35,514 bases of DNA from Candidatus Roizmanbacteria bacterium CG_4_9_14_0_2_um_filter_35_15 (GTDB lineage: Bacteria > Patescibacteriota > Microgenomatia > UBA1406 > GWC2-37-13). The stretch lies in NCBI GenBank assembly GCA_002788805.1, contig PFRZ01000038.1:1-35514 (forward strand), given 5' to 3'. Both the position numbers and the translations under genes were made by a program. Below, piece by piece: positions 27,465 to 35,514 of this stretch (position 1 is its first letter; each line of letters begins with the position of its first letter). Below the pieces are notes generated by a model, which saw only the letters and a program-made list of their open reading frames with translations, was not told the origin of the DNA and searched no databases.

Positions 27465-28341
27465 TTAAAATTTCTTTATCGCCTTTCTTAAACAATTTTA
27501 CTATTTTCTTTCTTGAATTTAAAACCTTCGGTAATCTGACTAAAGCATCAAAAAATCCAGGAATCAATACATATCTAGGTAAATTAATTAGATGTTTTAT
27601 TAATAAATCCTTATCGGTTAAATTCTTCCATTGGAAAATCAATTGATTTCTAAAGGCAGTTTTTAAAATCCGTGAATTATCAAAATATTTGCTAATTGTT
27701 GATTCATGGTGATGTTCAACAATAATTAACGGATCAAATAATATTTTGTATCCGGCTTTCCATGATCGATACGACAGATCAATGTCTTCCCAATAAAAAG
27801 GATTGTAAAGTTCGTCAAGCATGCCAAGTTGAAGAAATAGTTTTCGTTTAAAAATCGAGGCGCCGCCTTCAACCCAGAAATTAGGAGTTAGGTGGTAGGA
27901 GTTAGGAGTTATGCGGGAGGAATGGTTGATAAGACCGTTTTTAAAGTAGCCGCGATTGGCACCGACGATTTTTCCATCTCGTTCTTTCTGGGCGAAACCG
28001 ACCGCAAAAAGTTTTCGATCTTTTTTAAAATATTCCAAGGCTTTTAAAAAAGAATTATCTTTTAAAACCACATCAGAGTTCATTAAAAAAACATAATTTT
28101 TTTTTGCTTTTAACACTCCTTTATTGATGTTTCCGGCAAAGCCGAGATTTATTTTGTTATTAATAATATTTGCTTGCGGATAAATCTTTTTTACCGGTTT
28201 GTTAATATTTTCTTGCGGATAGTCATTCATAATAATTACTTGACAACCCTCAAAATATTTTTTGTTAATTTCAAGATATTCATAAAACATCTGATAGTTC
28301 TTATAGACGGGGATAATGATCGCAACAGGACATTTTTTCAT
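27445..28341 (-). CDS. Glycosyltransferase family 2
   Basis: AIIIPVYKNYQMFYEYLE...NKINLGFAGNINKGVLKAKKNYVFLMNSDVVL; WVEGGASIFKRKLFLQLGMLDELYNPFYWEDIDLSYR. Confidence 0.9.
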   Translation of the reverse strand: MKKCPVAIIIPVYKNYQMFYEYLEINKKYFEGCQVIIMNDYPQENINKPVKKIYPQANIINNKINLGFAGNINKGVLKAKKNYVFLMNSDVVLKDNSFLKALEYFKKDRKLFAVGFAQKERDGKIVGANRGYFKNGLINHSSRITPNSYHLTPNFWVEGGASIFKRKLFLQLGMLDELYNPFYWEDIDLSYRSWKAGYKILFDPLIIVEHHHESTISKYFDNSRILKTAFRNQLIFQWKNLTDKDLLIKHLINLPRYVLIPGFFDALVRLPKVLNSRKKIVKLFKKGDKEILSHFEPA

Positions 28342-29435
28342 AATAATTCAAATACTTTTTCTTTAAAAACTTGGTAACTGAATCTATTTTTAATTATAAT
28401 CCTTCCCTTCTCTTTGACTTTTTTTTGGAGAAGAGGATTTTTTTCAACGGCAATCATTTTTACTATTAATTTTTCTTGATTGTCAAACAAAAACCCTGTT
28501 TCACCTTCAATAACAAAGTCTTTTGGTCCGCCGGAAGAATGGCAAAAAGTCAGGCAACCAGAGGCAATTGCTTCCAAAGGAGCAATGCCAAAGTGTTCGA
28601 CCCCTTCGGGATGTTTGTTTTCGTCAACTCCCAAACCAGTAAAATGCCAAAAATAGTTTGAAAGTTTATAAAGTTCATAAAGTTCATAAAGAGGAATATT
28701 AGTTTTGAAAATAATTGAAGAATCATTTCTAACAACTGACTTTAATTGATTAAAGTATTCTTCGTCCTCTTTTTTTAATCCGCCGGCCAAAATTAATTTA
28801 TAGTCTTTAAAACTAGGGTTTGAAAGTTTTAAGAGTTTAAAAGTTTCAATAATTTTTTCCTGGTTTTTACTGTGAAGATGAGGAAAAAATCGACCAACAG
28901 AAAGAATTATTTTTTCTTTTTTTGATTCTTTATCAATAAAGAATTTATCATCAACATAAGGTGGAATAGCAATGGAGTTGACTCCCCATTTTTTCAGCCA
29001 TTTTTGAGTAAAGGTTGAGTTAGAGATAAATTGCCAGTTCCAAAGTTTTAAGCGGTTTAAAAGATTTAAATTATAAAGTTTCTTATCTGGTACCATGGCA
29101 AAAACAAAGTTTTTTTTAGCCGAAGAAAAAAAATAACTGCCGTCAGTGACGTAAAAGAAATAATCATAAGTGACCTTTAGGTCATCCTGAGCGAGCGAAG
29201 CGAGTCGAAAGATCCTATTACCAATAGACCTATGCTTAAAAATATTAGGTGACCATTTCCACAAATAAACAGAACGAATCGCAAAACGATTTCTGATTTC
29301 ACGGTTTAAGTTTTTATCCCAAAAGATACTTATTTCATAACCCAGTTCGGCTAGAGCATCCATTATCGAAAGAATATGTTTTTCACCTCCACCTAAGGTA
29401 TCAAGGAATGGATTATAGAGACCGATTTTTTTCAT
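28338..29435 (-). CDS. Glycosyltransferase family 4-like (group 1)
   Basis: MKKIGLYNPFLDTLGGGEKHILSIMDALAELGYEISIFW...ILSVGRFFPHLHSKNQEKIIETFKLL...EGVEHFGIAPLEAIASGCLTFCHSSGGPKDFV. Confidence 0.9.
   Translation of the reverse strand: MKKIGLYNPFLDTLGGGEKHILSIMDALAELGYEISIFWDKNLNREIRNRFAIRSVYLWKWSPNIFKHRSIGNRIFRLASLAQDDLKVTYDYFFYVTDGSYFFSSAKKNFVFAMVPDKKLYNLNLLNRLKLWNWQFISNSTFTQKWLKKWGVNSIAIPPYVDDKFFIDKESKKEKIILSVGRFFPHLHSKNQEKIIETFKLLKLSNPSFKDYKLILAGGLKKEDEEYFNQLKSVVRNDSSIIFKTNIPLYELYELYKLSNYFWHFTGLGVDENKHPEGVEHFGIAPLEAIASGCLTFCHSSGGPKDFVIEGETGFLFDNQEKLIVKMIAVEKNPLLQKKVKEKGRIIIKNRFSYQVFKEKVFELL
28662..28691. repeat. 9-nt-period tandem repeat within the GT4 CDS
   Basis: aagtttata|aagttcata|aagttcata|aag, encoding LYELYELYKL on the minus strand. 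Confidence 0.82.
29181..29216. repeat. GTCATCCTGAGCG..GATCCT family element inside a GT4 CDS
   Basis: gtcatcctgagcgagcgaagcgagtcgaaagatcct, read on the minus strand as ..IFRLASLAQDD.. Confidence 0.85.
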
Positions 29436-30111
29436 ATAAAAATAAATAGGTAATTGTTTTTGAAAAAGCCTGATAGATCGATTCTATAATTCCTATTGTC
29501 CCGTCTAAAAAACCCAAACCTTTAAACATTCTTCGATAAAGTTCGGCAAAGTACTTTCTGAAGAATATCGGTGTATTAGCAGTTTTTCCGGCTTTATATA
29601 AAAGATCGGATTCAATGTCTTCAAAGACAATCGTTTTCTCAACCATTTTATTAAGATCTCCATGGAAATAGTGTATCAGCGGATTTTTTAAATAACCATA
29701 ATTGCCTTTTATCTGAGGAGTGGAATGGATTCGTTTTGGCCAACCAATAAAATATTTCCTATTGATTAATCTTATTTGATAGTCTGGCCACCAACCGCCA
29801 TGTTTTAACCATTTTACACCGGCAAAGATATTTTTACGGGGGATTTTATAATATCCCACCCTGTCATCCTGAGCGAAGCGAAGGATCTCTTTTATTTCCT
29901 TAGCTAATTCTTCCGTCAATCTCTCGTCGGCATCAAGGATAAGAACCCAATCAGTTTTTACTTGTTTAATCCCAGATTCACGGACTGTCTCGACAAAGGT
30001 CGATGTGGGGAAAACTAGAATAATATTTTGAGTCAATAATTGAGCTGATTTAATGCAATCTTTAATATTTTCATCGTCTTTAGGCGTAAAAATAACAACA
30101 GTGATAGACAT
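29413..30111 (-). CDS. Glycosyltransferase family 2 (WaaE/KdtX-like)
   Basis: DWVLILDADERLTEELAKEIKE...IPRKNIFAGVKWLKHGGWWPDYQIRLINRKYF; paralogue of 33917..34786. Confidence 0.85.
   Translation of the reverse strand: MSITVVIFTPKDDENIKDCIKSAQLLTQNIILVFPTSTFVETVRESGIKQVKTDWVLILDADERLTEELAKEIKEILRFAQDDRVGYYKIPRKNIFAGVKWLKHGGWWPDYQIRLINRKYFIGWPKRIHSTPQIKGNYGYLKNPLIHYFHGDLNKMVEKTIVFEDIESDLLYKAGKTANTPIFFRKYFAELYRRMFKGLGFLDGTIGIIESIYQAFSKTITYLFLYEKNRSL
29863..29888. repeat. GTCATCCTGAGCGAAGCGAAGGATCT element inside a GT2 CDS
   Basis: Read on the minus strand as ..ILRFAQDD.. Confidence 0.88.
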
Positions 30112-30113
30112 TA

Positions 30114-30152
30114 AGTATAATTATACTATTAAGATCGGACAATTGTTATAAT
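30114..30152. promoter_or_regulatory. Divergent spacer with 14-nt perfect palindrome and extended -10 (TGTTATAAT)
   Basis: AGTATAATTATACT at 30114-30127; TGTTATAAT at 30144-30152 on +, about 10 nt before ATG 30163. Confidence 0.5.
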
Positions 30153-30162
30153 AGTCTAAAGT

Positions 30163-31428
30163 ATGAAGTTAAAAAATCTACACTGGGCTATCTTCTTTTT
30201 AATATTAATTATTGGTCTTTATCTGAGATTCTGGGGTATAGAATCGGCTCAAAGTTTTGGCTGGGATCAAGGTAGAGATTCCTGGTTAGTGAGGGATATC
30301 ATCGTGAAAAAGACTTGGGTTTTGAATGGTCCTAGAACCGGAGTCGGTCATTTTCATCTTGGCCCTTTATGGTATTACTTACTGGTGCCATTTTATTATT
30401 TAACCAACCTCGATCCGACAGGGGCAAATTATCTGAATATACTGATAAATATTCTTAATTTTTTGGCTATTTTTTGGGTGACACTAAAGATATTTAACAA
30501 AAAAGCTGCCTTATTTACAATTTTTATTTACGCCACCAATAAATATCTGATAGAAATAAACCGAACTCCATGGAATGTCTCTCTTGTTTCCGGGATTGCC
30601 GCTTTGATTTTTTACGGAATATATCAAATTATTTTTAAAAAAAACTACTACTGGATTTTCATAGTCAGTTTTTTGACCGGGTTATTTTTTCACGCTCATT
30701 TTTCCGTGATATTTTTACCTTTGATTATTATTCTTTCTTTCATTCTGACAAAAGACAAAAAAAAGACTTTAATTTATTCATTATTAAGTTTTCCATTATT
30801 TTTTATCTGGCTGACACCAAACATAATCTATGACTGGCAAACTAAATACAATAATCTGAACCTATTCAGTAATTTTTTTAAAGACTATCTCATCGATGGT
30901 TTTCATCTCCGTTTTTTTATATATAGGCTTTACGATGCTTTTATCCAGTTTCAGACAATCTTGTCATTACCAAAGGTAAACAGATTTGTTGTCCTTATAG
31001 TCCCGGTTGTATATTTTATTTTCCTTCTCTTTGAAAAAAATAAAAAGCAGAAAGTTTTGGGTTACCTGATATCGCTGTGGTTTCTTGTTCCTGCTTTTGG
31101 CTATTCTTTTTACGGAGGGTCAACTTCGGAATACTATATGTTAATGAATTCGGTTTTAGTAATATATATAGTTTTCTATATTCAAAACAGGTTACTTAGA
31201 TTCCAATTCAAACCTCTACTTTTACTATTAATTGTTTTTTGGTTAGGTTTTACTTATTTTCAAACCAAAGATCTTTGGGTAAAAGATGACACTAATGGCT
31301 TGAAAAAACAAAAGGAAGAAGTCAGACAGAGGATACGTAATAACAATAAAATAAATTTTAATGAGGGAGATATTCAATCTTATTTATGGCAGATTTGGGT
31401 GGAAGACAAAAAAAATAAACTACATTGA
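30163..31428 (+). CDS. Polytopic glycosyltransferase (GT39-like)
   Basis: Multi-TM; LYLRFWGIESAQSFGWDQGRDSWLVRDII after TM1; HFHLGPLWYYLLVPFYYL. Confidence 0.75.
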   Translation: MKLKNLHWAIFFLILIIGLYLRFWGIESAQSFGWDQGRDSWLVRDIIVKKTWVLNGPRTGVGHFHLGPLWYYLLVPFYYLTNLDPTGANYLNILINILNFLAIFWVTLKIFNKKAALFTIFIYATNKYLIEINRTPWNVSLVSGIAALIFYGIYQIIFKKNYYWIFIVSFLTGLFFHAHFSVIFLPLIIILSFILTKDKKKTLIYSLLSFPLFFIWLTPNIIYDWQTKYNNLNLFSNFFKDYLIDGFHLRFFIYRLYDAFIQFQTILSLPKVNRFVVLIVPVVYFIFLLFEKNKKQKVLGYLISLWFLVPAFGYSFYGGSTSEYYMLMNSVLVIYIVFYIQNRLLRFQFKPLLLLLIVFWLGFTYFQTKDLWVKDDTNGLKKQKEEVRQRIRNNNKINFNEGDIQSYLWQIWVEDKKNKLH

Positions 31429-31498
31429 CCAAGACTCAACCTGTTCTTTTATAAATATTTTTTTCTTTGTAATTAATGCCATTTTTATCTTCAAAAAA

Positions 31499-33106
31499 TT
31501 ATTCAAGAAGAAGGTATTTTGACGAAAGAGAAGTTTCTGGTAAAAAAAGCGGTTTACTTGTAAACACTTTTTCATTTATTGGACATCTTTCGGAGTGAAT
31601 GATTTGAATAATATTATTTATTTTTTTTTGGGGGCATTCTGCTGAAAAATAAATATTTTCGTAGTTTAATTTGTTTTTAGACAAAATTTTTTTTATTTCC
31701 TCCGGATTTTTATTTTTATAAAAAAGATAAAGTAGTAGGGTTTCTCTTGGGCCGTTAACATAAACAATAATTTTTTTATTTAATCTGGTTTTTATTTCAT
31801 TAATCTTATCCGCAAGTATTTTTTCATTGATGTGCCACTGGTCAGCGGAAGTATACCGAATGGTGGTAGTAAAAGTTGAGAAGAAATGAGCAAAAGATAG
31901 TAAATAAATTAAAACAATAATTGGAAAAGTTATTCTTCTATTTCTAAGTAAATGAAAATAAATATAATAGATTCCACAACTAATAAAAAAAGCATAACCA
32001 AGAATCATTGGATAGCCTCTTAAGGAAATGGTTGCCCCATCAATAGTTATTCCGATAGCAACAGGCGTCAATATTAGTAAAAGAAAAAAGGGAATAGTGA
32101 TCAGCCAGTTTTTTTTGAATAAATTTGTAAAAAAAATTAGACCAAGAATGAGAAAGACAAAATCAAATAAATAGAAAAGACCGTAATAATATGTTCCGTA
32201 TATCGGATGACTATCACCTTTATAAAAAAGTAGATACGGGTTAAAAACCTGCATGTATCTTTCTAAGAACATACTTGATGTCACAGTAAGTTTATTAAAA
32301 AGAAGATAACGGACGATTTTGGGTCCTTTTGACAGTTCTCTTAGAGAATCAACATTTTTTGCTATTAAAGATGGATTAAGTAGAAAGATTTTGTCGGTTA
32401 GTCGAGATTTGAAAAATTTTGAAGAAGGAGTGTTTAAACTTATGAGAAAAAAAATTAGAAAAATTACAGCTGAAATCAAGAAATCCTTTAAGATCTGTTT
32501 AAAAAAAAGTTTTTCTTTTTCATAGATTCTTTTAGACATAAAAGCTATAAAAACCATAAATAAAAAAATCGTTTTTATGCCCATGTAGGAATTAAAAGAC
32601 AAAAAAGAAAAACCCAAGAACAACGAATATTTAATAAAGGGTTTAATGTCGGTTAATAAAACATAAAAACCCATAAGAAACAGGACTAAAGCCGTCGGCG
32701 CGTCGATTGCCGAAAGCGAAGAAAGAAAGGAAAACCAAGGTGAAAAATTTAATACAGTAAATCCTATAAGAGAGAAAACTTTACTTCTAGTAAGTTTAAC
32801 TAAAATCAAGTAAAACAAAACTGGAATTAAAGAATTCATAATGGCATATGGCAGTCTCCCGGAGATAACCGATTTTTCAAAAAAAAGATATACAAAACTA
32901 CCTAAGTAAACAGGAATACTTGAAGTTGCATTAAGTATTCCAGAAGTCAAAAAAAACTTCTGATTATAAATGTCAGAGCCTGTTTTGGCCAAAAGATAAC
33001 TGTTGATAAAATAATCAGCTTCGTCGTGGGTGACTGAAGGATAACCAAAATAGAGAAAGACGAAACGAGTAAGAAAAGAAATTAAGAATAAAATAATTTC
33101 TGTCAT
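31499..33106 (-). CDS. Polytopic glycosyltransferase-like membrane protein (GT39/83-like)
   Basis: Multi-TM; GYPSVTHDEADYFINSYLLAKTGSDIYNQKFFL. Confidence 0.72.
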   Translation of the reverse strand: MTEIILFLISFLTRFVFLYFGYPSVTHDEADYFINSYLLAKTGSDIYNQKFFLTSGILNATSSIPVYLGSFVYLFFEKSVISGRLPYAIMNSLIPVLFYLILVKLTRSKVFSLIGFTVLNFSPWFSFLSSLSAIDAPTALVLFLMGFYVLLTDIKPFIKYSLFLGFSFLSFNSYMGIKTIFLFMVFIAFMSKRIYEKEKLFFKQILKDFLISAVIFLIFFLISLNTPSSKFFKSRLTDKIFLLNPSLIAKNVDSLRELSKGPKIVRYLLFNKLTVTSSMFLERYMQVFNPYLLFYKGDSHPIYGTYYYGLFYLFDFVFLILGLIFFTNLFKKNWLITIPFFLLLILTPVAIGITIDGATISLRGYPMILGYAFFISCGIYYIYFHLLRNRRITFPIIVLIYLLSFAHFFSTFTTTIRYTSADQWHINEKILADKINEIKTRLNKKIIVYVNGPRETLLLYLFYKNKNPEEIKKILSKNKLNYENIYFSAECPQKKINNIIQIIHSERCPINEKVFTSKPLFLPETSLSSKYLLLE

Positions 33107-33107
33107 T

Positions 33108-33920
33108 TTATTTTCCTAATAAATAATTTTTAATCAAATGAATTTTGGTTCTTAAAGGAGCGTATTTGAGTCCGAAAATGAGGCGGTTTTTTCGCTGATA
33201 TTTTTGATGAAGAGGTGAGCCGCTGCCACCGGTTGACTGGGCGTTTTTGTGATAGATAATGATTCCCGGATTATAATAAAGTTTAAATCTAGCTCTTTTG
33301 GCCCGTTCGCAAAAATCAGAGTCTTCATAATATAGAAAATAATTTTCATTCCAGAAACCAATGGTGTCGACGACTTTTTTACTAAAAAACAACATACAAC
33401 CAGTGATGAAATCTGTTTCCTTTTCTTTATCATATTGACCAATATCAACTTCGTCGACTCCACGGTGAATGGTGACGACATTTTTCCAGTCATTAACTCC
33501 GCCGGCATACCAGAGAACTTTTCCTAATTCTTCTTTTTTGTATTTTTTATGATATTCAAATCCCGGAGCATAATAGATCTTTCCGCCAAAAATATCCTTC
33601 TTTTTAAAACTTTTTTCTGCTTCAAGCAAAAAGTTATTATCGAAGAAAATGTCGTTGTTGATAGCACAGAACTGATTGAATTTCCTTTTTAAAAAATACT
33701 TTACTCCCTGATTAATTCCATAGGCATAACCGTGATTAGAAAGTAGCTCTACCTGTATCTTAAAAGGATATTTTTTTAAGAGTTTTAAATCCTCTTTTTT
33801 AGAAGAGACATCGGCGATAAAGATTGAACAATTTTGAGAATTTTTTACAGAAGCTAAAGAATCAAGAAATTCGCGAGTGAGTTGATATTGGCTGTAATTA
33901 ACGGTTACTAAACCAATCAT
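33108..33920 (-). CDS. Glycosyltransferase family 2 (rhamnosyltransferase-like); start reassigned from 33968 to 33920
   Basis: MIGLVTVNYSQYQLTREFLDSL...FCAINNDIFFDNNFL...NENYFLYYEDSDFCERAKRA. ATGA junction with the upstream gene at 33917-33920 favours Met 33920. Confidence 0.85.
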   Translation of the reverse strand: MIGLVTVNYSQYQLTREFLDSLASVKNSQNCSIFIADVSSKKEDLKLLKKYPFKIQVELLSNHGYAYGINQGVKYFLKRKFNQFCAINNDIFFDNNFLLEAEKSFKKKDIFGGKIYYAPGFEYHKKYKKEELGKVLWYAGGVNDWKNVVTIHRGVDEVDIGQYDKEKETDFITGCMLFFSKKVVDTIGFWNENYFLYYEDSDFCERAKRARFKLYYNPGIIIYHKNAQSTGGSGSPLHQKYQRKNRLIFGLKYAPLRTKIHLIKNYLLGK

Positions 33921-34786
33921 AGGATTTTTTTCAAAATCGATTCTTTCAAAGTTCTCTTTTTTTTCCAATAAAGAGTTTCTTTTAGTCCTTGTCTAAAGAA
34001 GAGTTCTGGTTTTATGGTTTTATCATCTTTAAACTTCATCATCTCAAGATAATAAAAATAGACCAAAAAGTAATAAATCATCTGAAAACAGGATAGGACA
34101 AAGCCTTGCATGCCGTCTTTATATCCTTCAGCGGCAAAGTAGCGACTGACAAGTTCGTTTATGGCGCGACGAACGGTTTCTCCAAAGGTTAACAGCTTTT
34201 TTTCTAGGATAAACTCTTTAGCCTCATATTTGGCATAGCGTTTAGCTTTATCCAAGTACTCATCTAAGTCTCGGTAGTTATGGTGAATAAGAGCCAGTTC
34301 TTCTTTTGGTTCGACTCTAAAACCGGTTCCGCTAACTTTTGGCTGGCGGTGGATAATCTTTGGCCAGATGACTTTGTCTTTTTTGAAAACTCTAGTTTGG
34401 TAGTCAGGCCACCAACGGCAGTGCTTGATCCAGCGGCCGAAGATGATGTTTTTCCGCGGCATAGAGAGATAGTCATAAAACTCTGTCTTTTTTTCAATGA
34501 TTTGTTTTAGTGCCGGAGGGATAACTTCATCTGGATCAAGAAAAATCAGATAGTCACTGTTGGCAAACGATTTTGTTTTTTCTCTTATTAATTCTACATA
34601 AGGGACCGCTTCTTTAATTTCCACTAATTTAATTTTTTTGTTTCTCACTAAAATGTCTTTAAGATTAGGATCGATGCCAATATCAACAATAATGATTTCT
34701 TGGACTAAGTCATCAACTGAAGCAATGGTTTTTAATAAAAAAGGAGGACTGTCTTTGACGACAATGATGCTGGTTAGTTTAGCCAT
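33917..34786 (-). CDS. Glycosyltransferase family 2 (WaaE/KdtX-like)
   Basis: TSIIVVKDSPPFLLKTIASVDDLVQEIIIVDIG...DYLIFLDPDEVIPPALKQII...MPRKNIIFGRWIKHCRWWPDYQTRVF. Confidence 0.87.
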   Translation of the reverse strand: MAKLTSIIVVKDSPPFLLKTIASVDDLVQEIIIVDIGIDPNLKDILVRNKKIKLVEIKEAVPYVELIREKTKSFANSDYLIFLDPDEVIPPALKQIIEKKTEFYDYLSMPRKNIIFGRWIKHCRWWPDYQTRVFKKDKVIWPKIIHRQPKVSGTGFRVEPKEELALIHHNYRDLDEYLDKAKRYAKYEAKEFILEKKLLTFGETVRRAINELVSRYFAAEGYKDGMQGFVLSCFQMIYYFLVYFYYLEMMKFKDDKTIKPELFFRQGLKETLYWKKKRTLKESILKKIL

Positions 34787-35513
34787 TTTTGTTTAATAAC
34801 AGTTTAATTTCCTCAAACAGATTGACCTTAAAAATCAGCAAAAGTGTCAATCCGTAGGTAATTATACCGATTAAGATAGCAACAAGCAAAGTCAAGGTTA
34901 AATTAAAAGGCAGTCGGAAGCTGAGATTGGTAGCGGCCACCATAAGACAGGAAGAAATAAAAGCAGGAAAAACATTCTTTATCACTTGGAATTCCAGATA
35001 TTTTTTTGCCTGTTGGATGACAAGCAAAAAAGTTGAGGAAAGAATAATCAAGGTAAAGGGAAAACCATAGAGGCTATAAGTCTTGGTCAAAAGCGGGGTG
35101 AGAATCCAGGTTAAAGCAGTCCAAAAAATCATAAAATAAAAAGAAATCTTTACCTGGCCGAGTCCATTTAAGAGGTTGATAAAAGGAGTTGAGTAAGAGG
35201 AAAAAAGAGCCGATAGGCAAAAAAGATAAAACAAAGGCAGGGCTGGCTGCCAGCGGAGATATTTGGGAATAATCTGGATGAATTTATCCATGGTCAAAAC
35301 CAAACCAAAGGTAGCGGGCACAATAAAAAGAGACTGATAAAAAATCGCCTTTTCTACTAAACGAGTCAACTTTTGTTTTTCTCTCTGGAGGCGGGAAAAT
35401 AAAGGAAAAAGAATCCGATTAATATTATCCATGATAATTCTGATTGGCGCCTCAGCCCATTTTTTTGCCCAGCCGATATAGCCTAAGAATTGGAAACCTA
35501 ACACTTTACCCAG
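34779..35513 (-). CDS. Polysaccharide flippase (MATE/Wzx-like), N-terminus outside window
   Basis: Frame stays open to the window edge (LGKVLGFQFLGYIGWAKKWAEAPIRIIMDNINRILFPLFSRLQREKQKL...FINLLNGLGQVKISFYFMI); the GTG at 35504 is probably internal. Confidence 0.78.
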   Translation of the reverse strand: MGKVLGFQFLGYIGWAKKWAEAPIRIIMDNINRILFPLFSRLQREKQKLTRLVEKAIFYQSLFIVPATFGLVLTMDKFIQIIPKYLRWQPALPLFYLFCLSALFSSYSTPFINLLNGLGQVKISFYFMIFWTALTWILTPLLTKTYSLYGFPFTLIILSSTFLLVIQQAKKYLEFQVIKNVFPAFISSCLMVAATNLSFRLPFNLTLTLLVAILIGIITYGLTLLLIFKVNLFEEIKLLLNKNG

Positions 35514-35514
35514 A

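Noticed and set aside
33920-33968. 52-nt overlap between adjacent GT2 genes in the ORF track
   Set aside because: Start site artefact: Met at 33920 gives a normal ATGA junction and the canonical GT2 N-terminus.
34264-34510. Overlapping plus and minus ORFs of about 76 aa
   Set aside because: Alternative frames of the WaaE-like GT2 gene 33917..34786.

Overview
AT-rich bacterial chromosomal fragment. Gene content, very short or overlapping spacers and many small membrane ORFs suggest a Patescibacteria/CPR lineage (possibly Microgenomates-like); this is inference, with no search run. Left part, minus strand: a str-type operon rpoB-rpoC-rpsL-rpsG-fusA followed by a truncated metallophosphoesterase. 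Upstream of it, also minus strand: a nucleotidyltransferase, CAP/SCP and lamin-tail surface proteins, a PcsB/EnvC-like coiled-coil protein with a C39-type peptidase domain, ftsX, ftsE, a small membrane protein, prfB, an HTH + Doc/Fic toxin-antitoxin pair, a PilM-like/LytR_C protein and a Cys-rich secreted orphan. Plus strand: dnaG, rpoD and a CPBP protease. Right part: a surface-glycan locus (GT2/GT4 enzymes, three polytopic GT39/83-like proteins, a flippase). No tRNA, rRNA, CRISPR or transposase was seen. Most notable: (1) dispersed GTCATCC..GGATCT / GTCATTTCGA.. elements lying both between genes and inside glycosyltransferase CDSs, once supplying a stop codon; (2) short-period tandem repeats shared in style between spacers and CDSs; (3) an FtsEX module paired with a C39-type candidate hydrolase; (4) an HTH-Doc TA locus with a legible promoter and three GTTAAC sites; (5) an SD-sequestering hairpin ahead of a TTG-start rpoB; (6) unusual substitutions at otherwise near-invariant RNA polymerase motifs and at rifampicin-contact positions.
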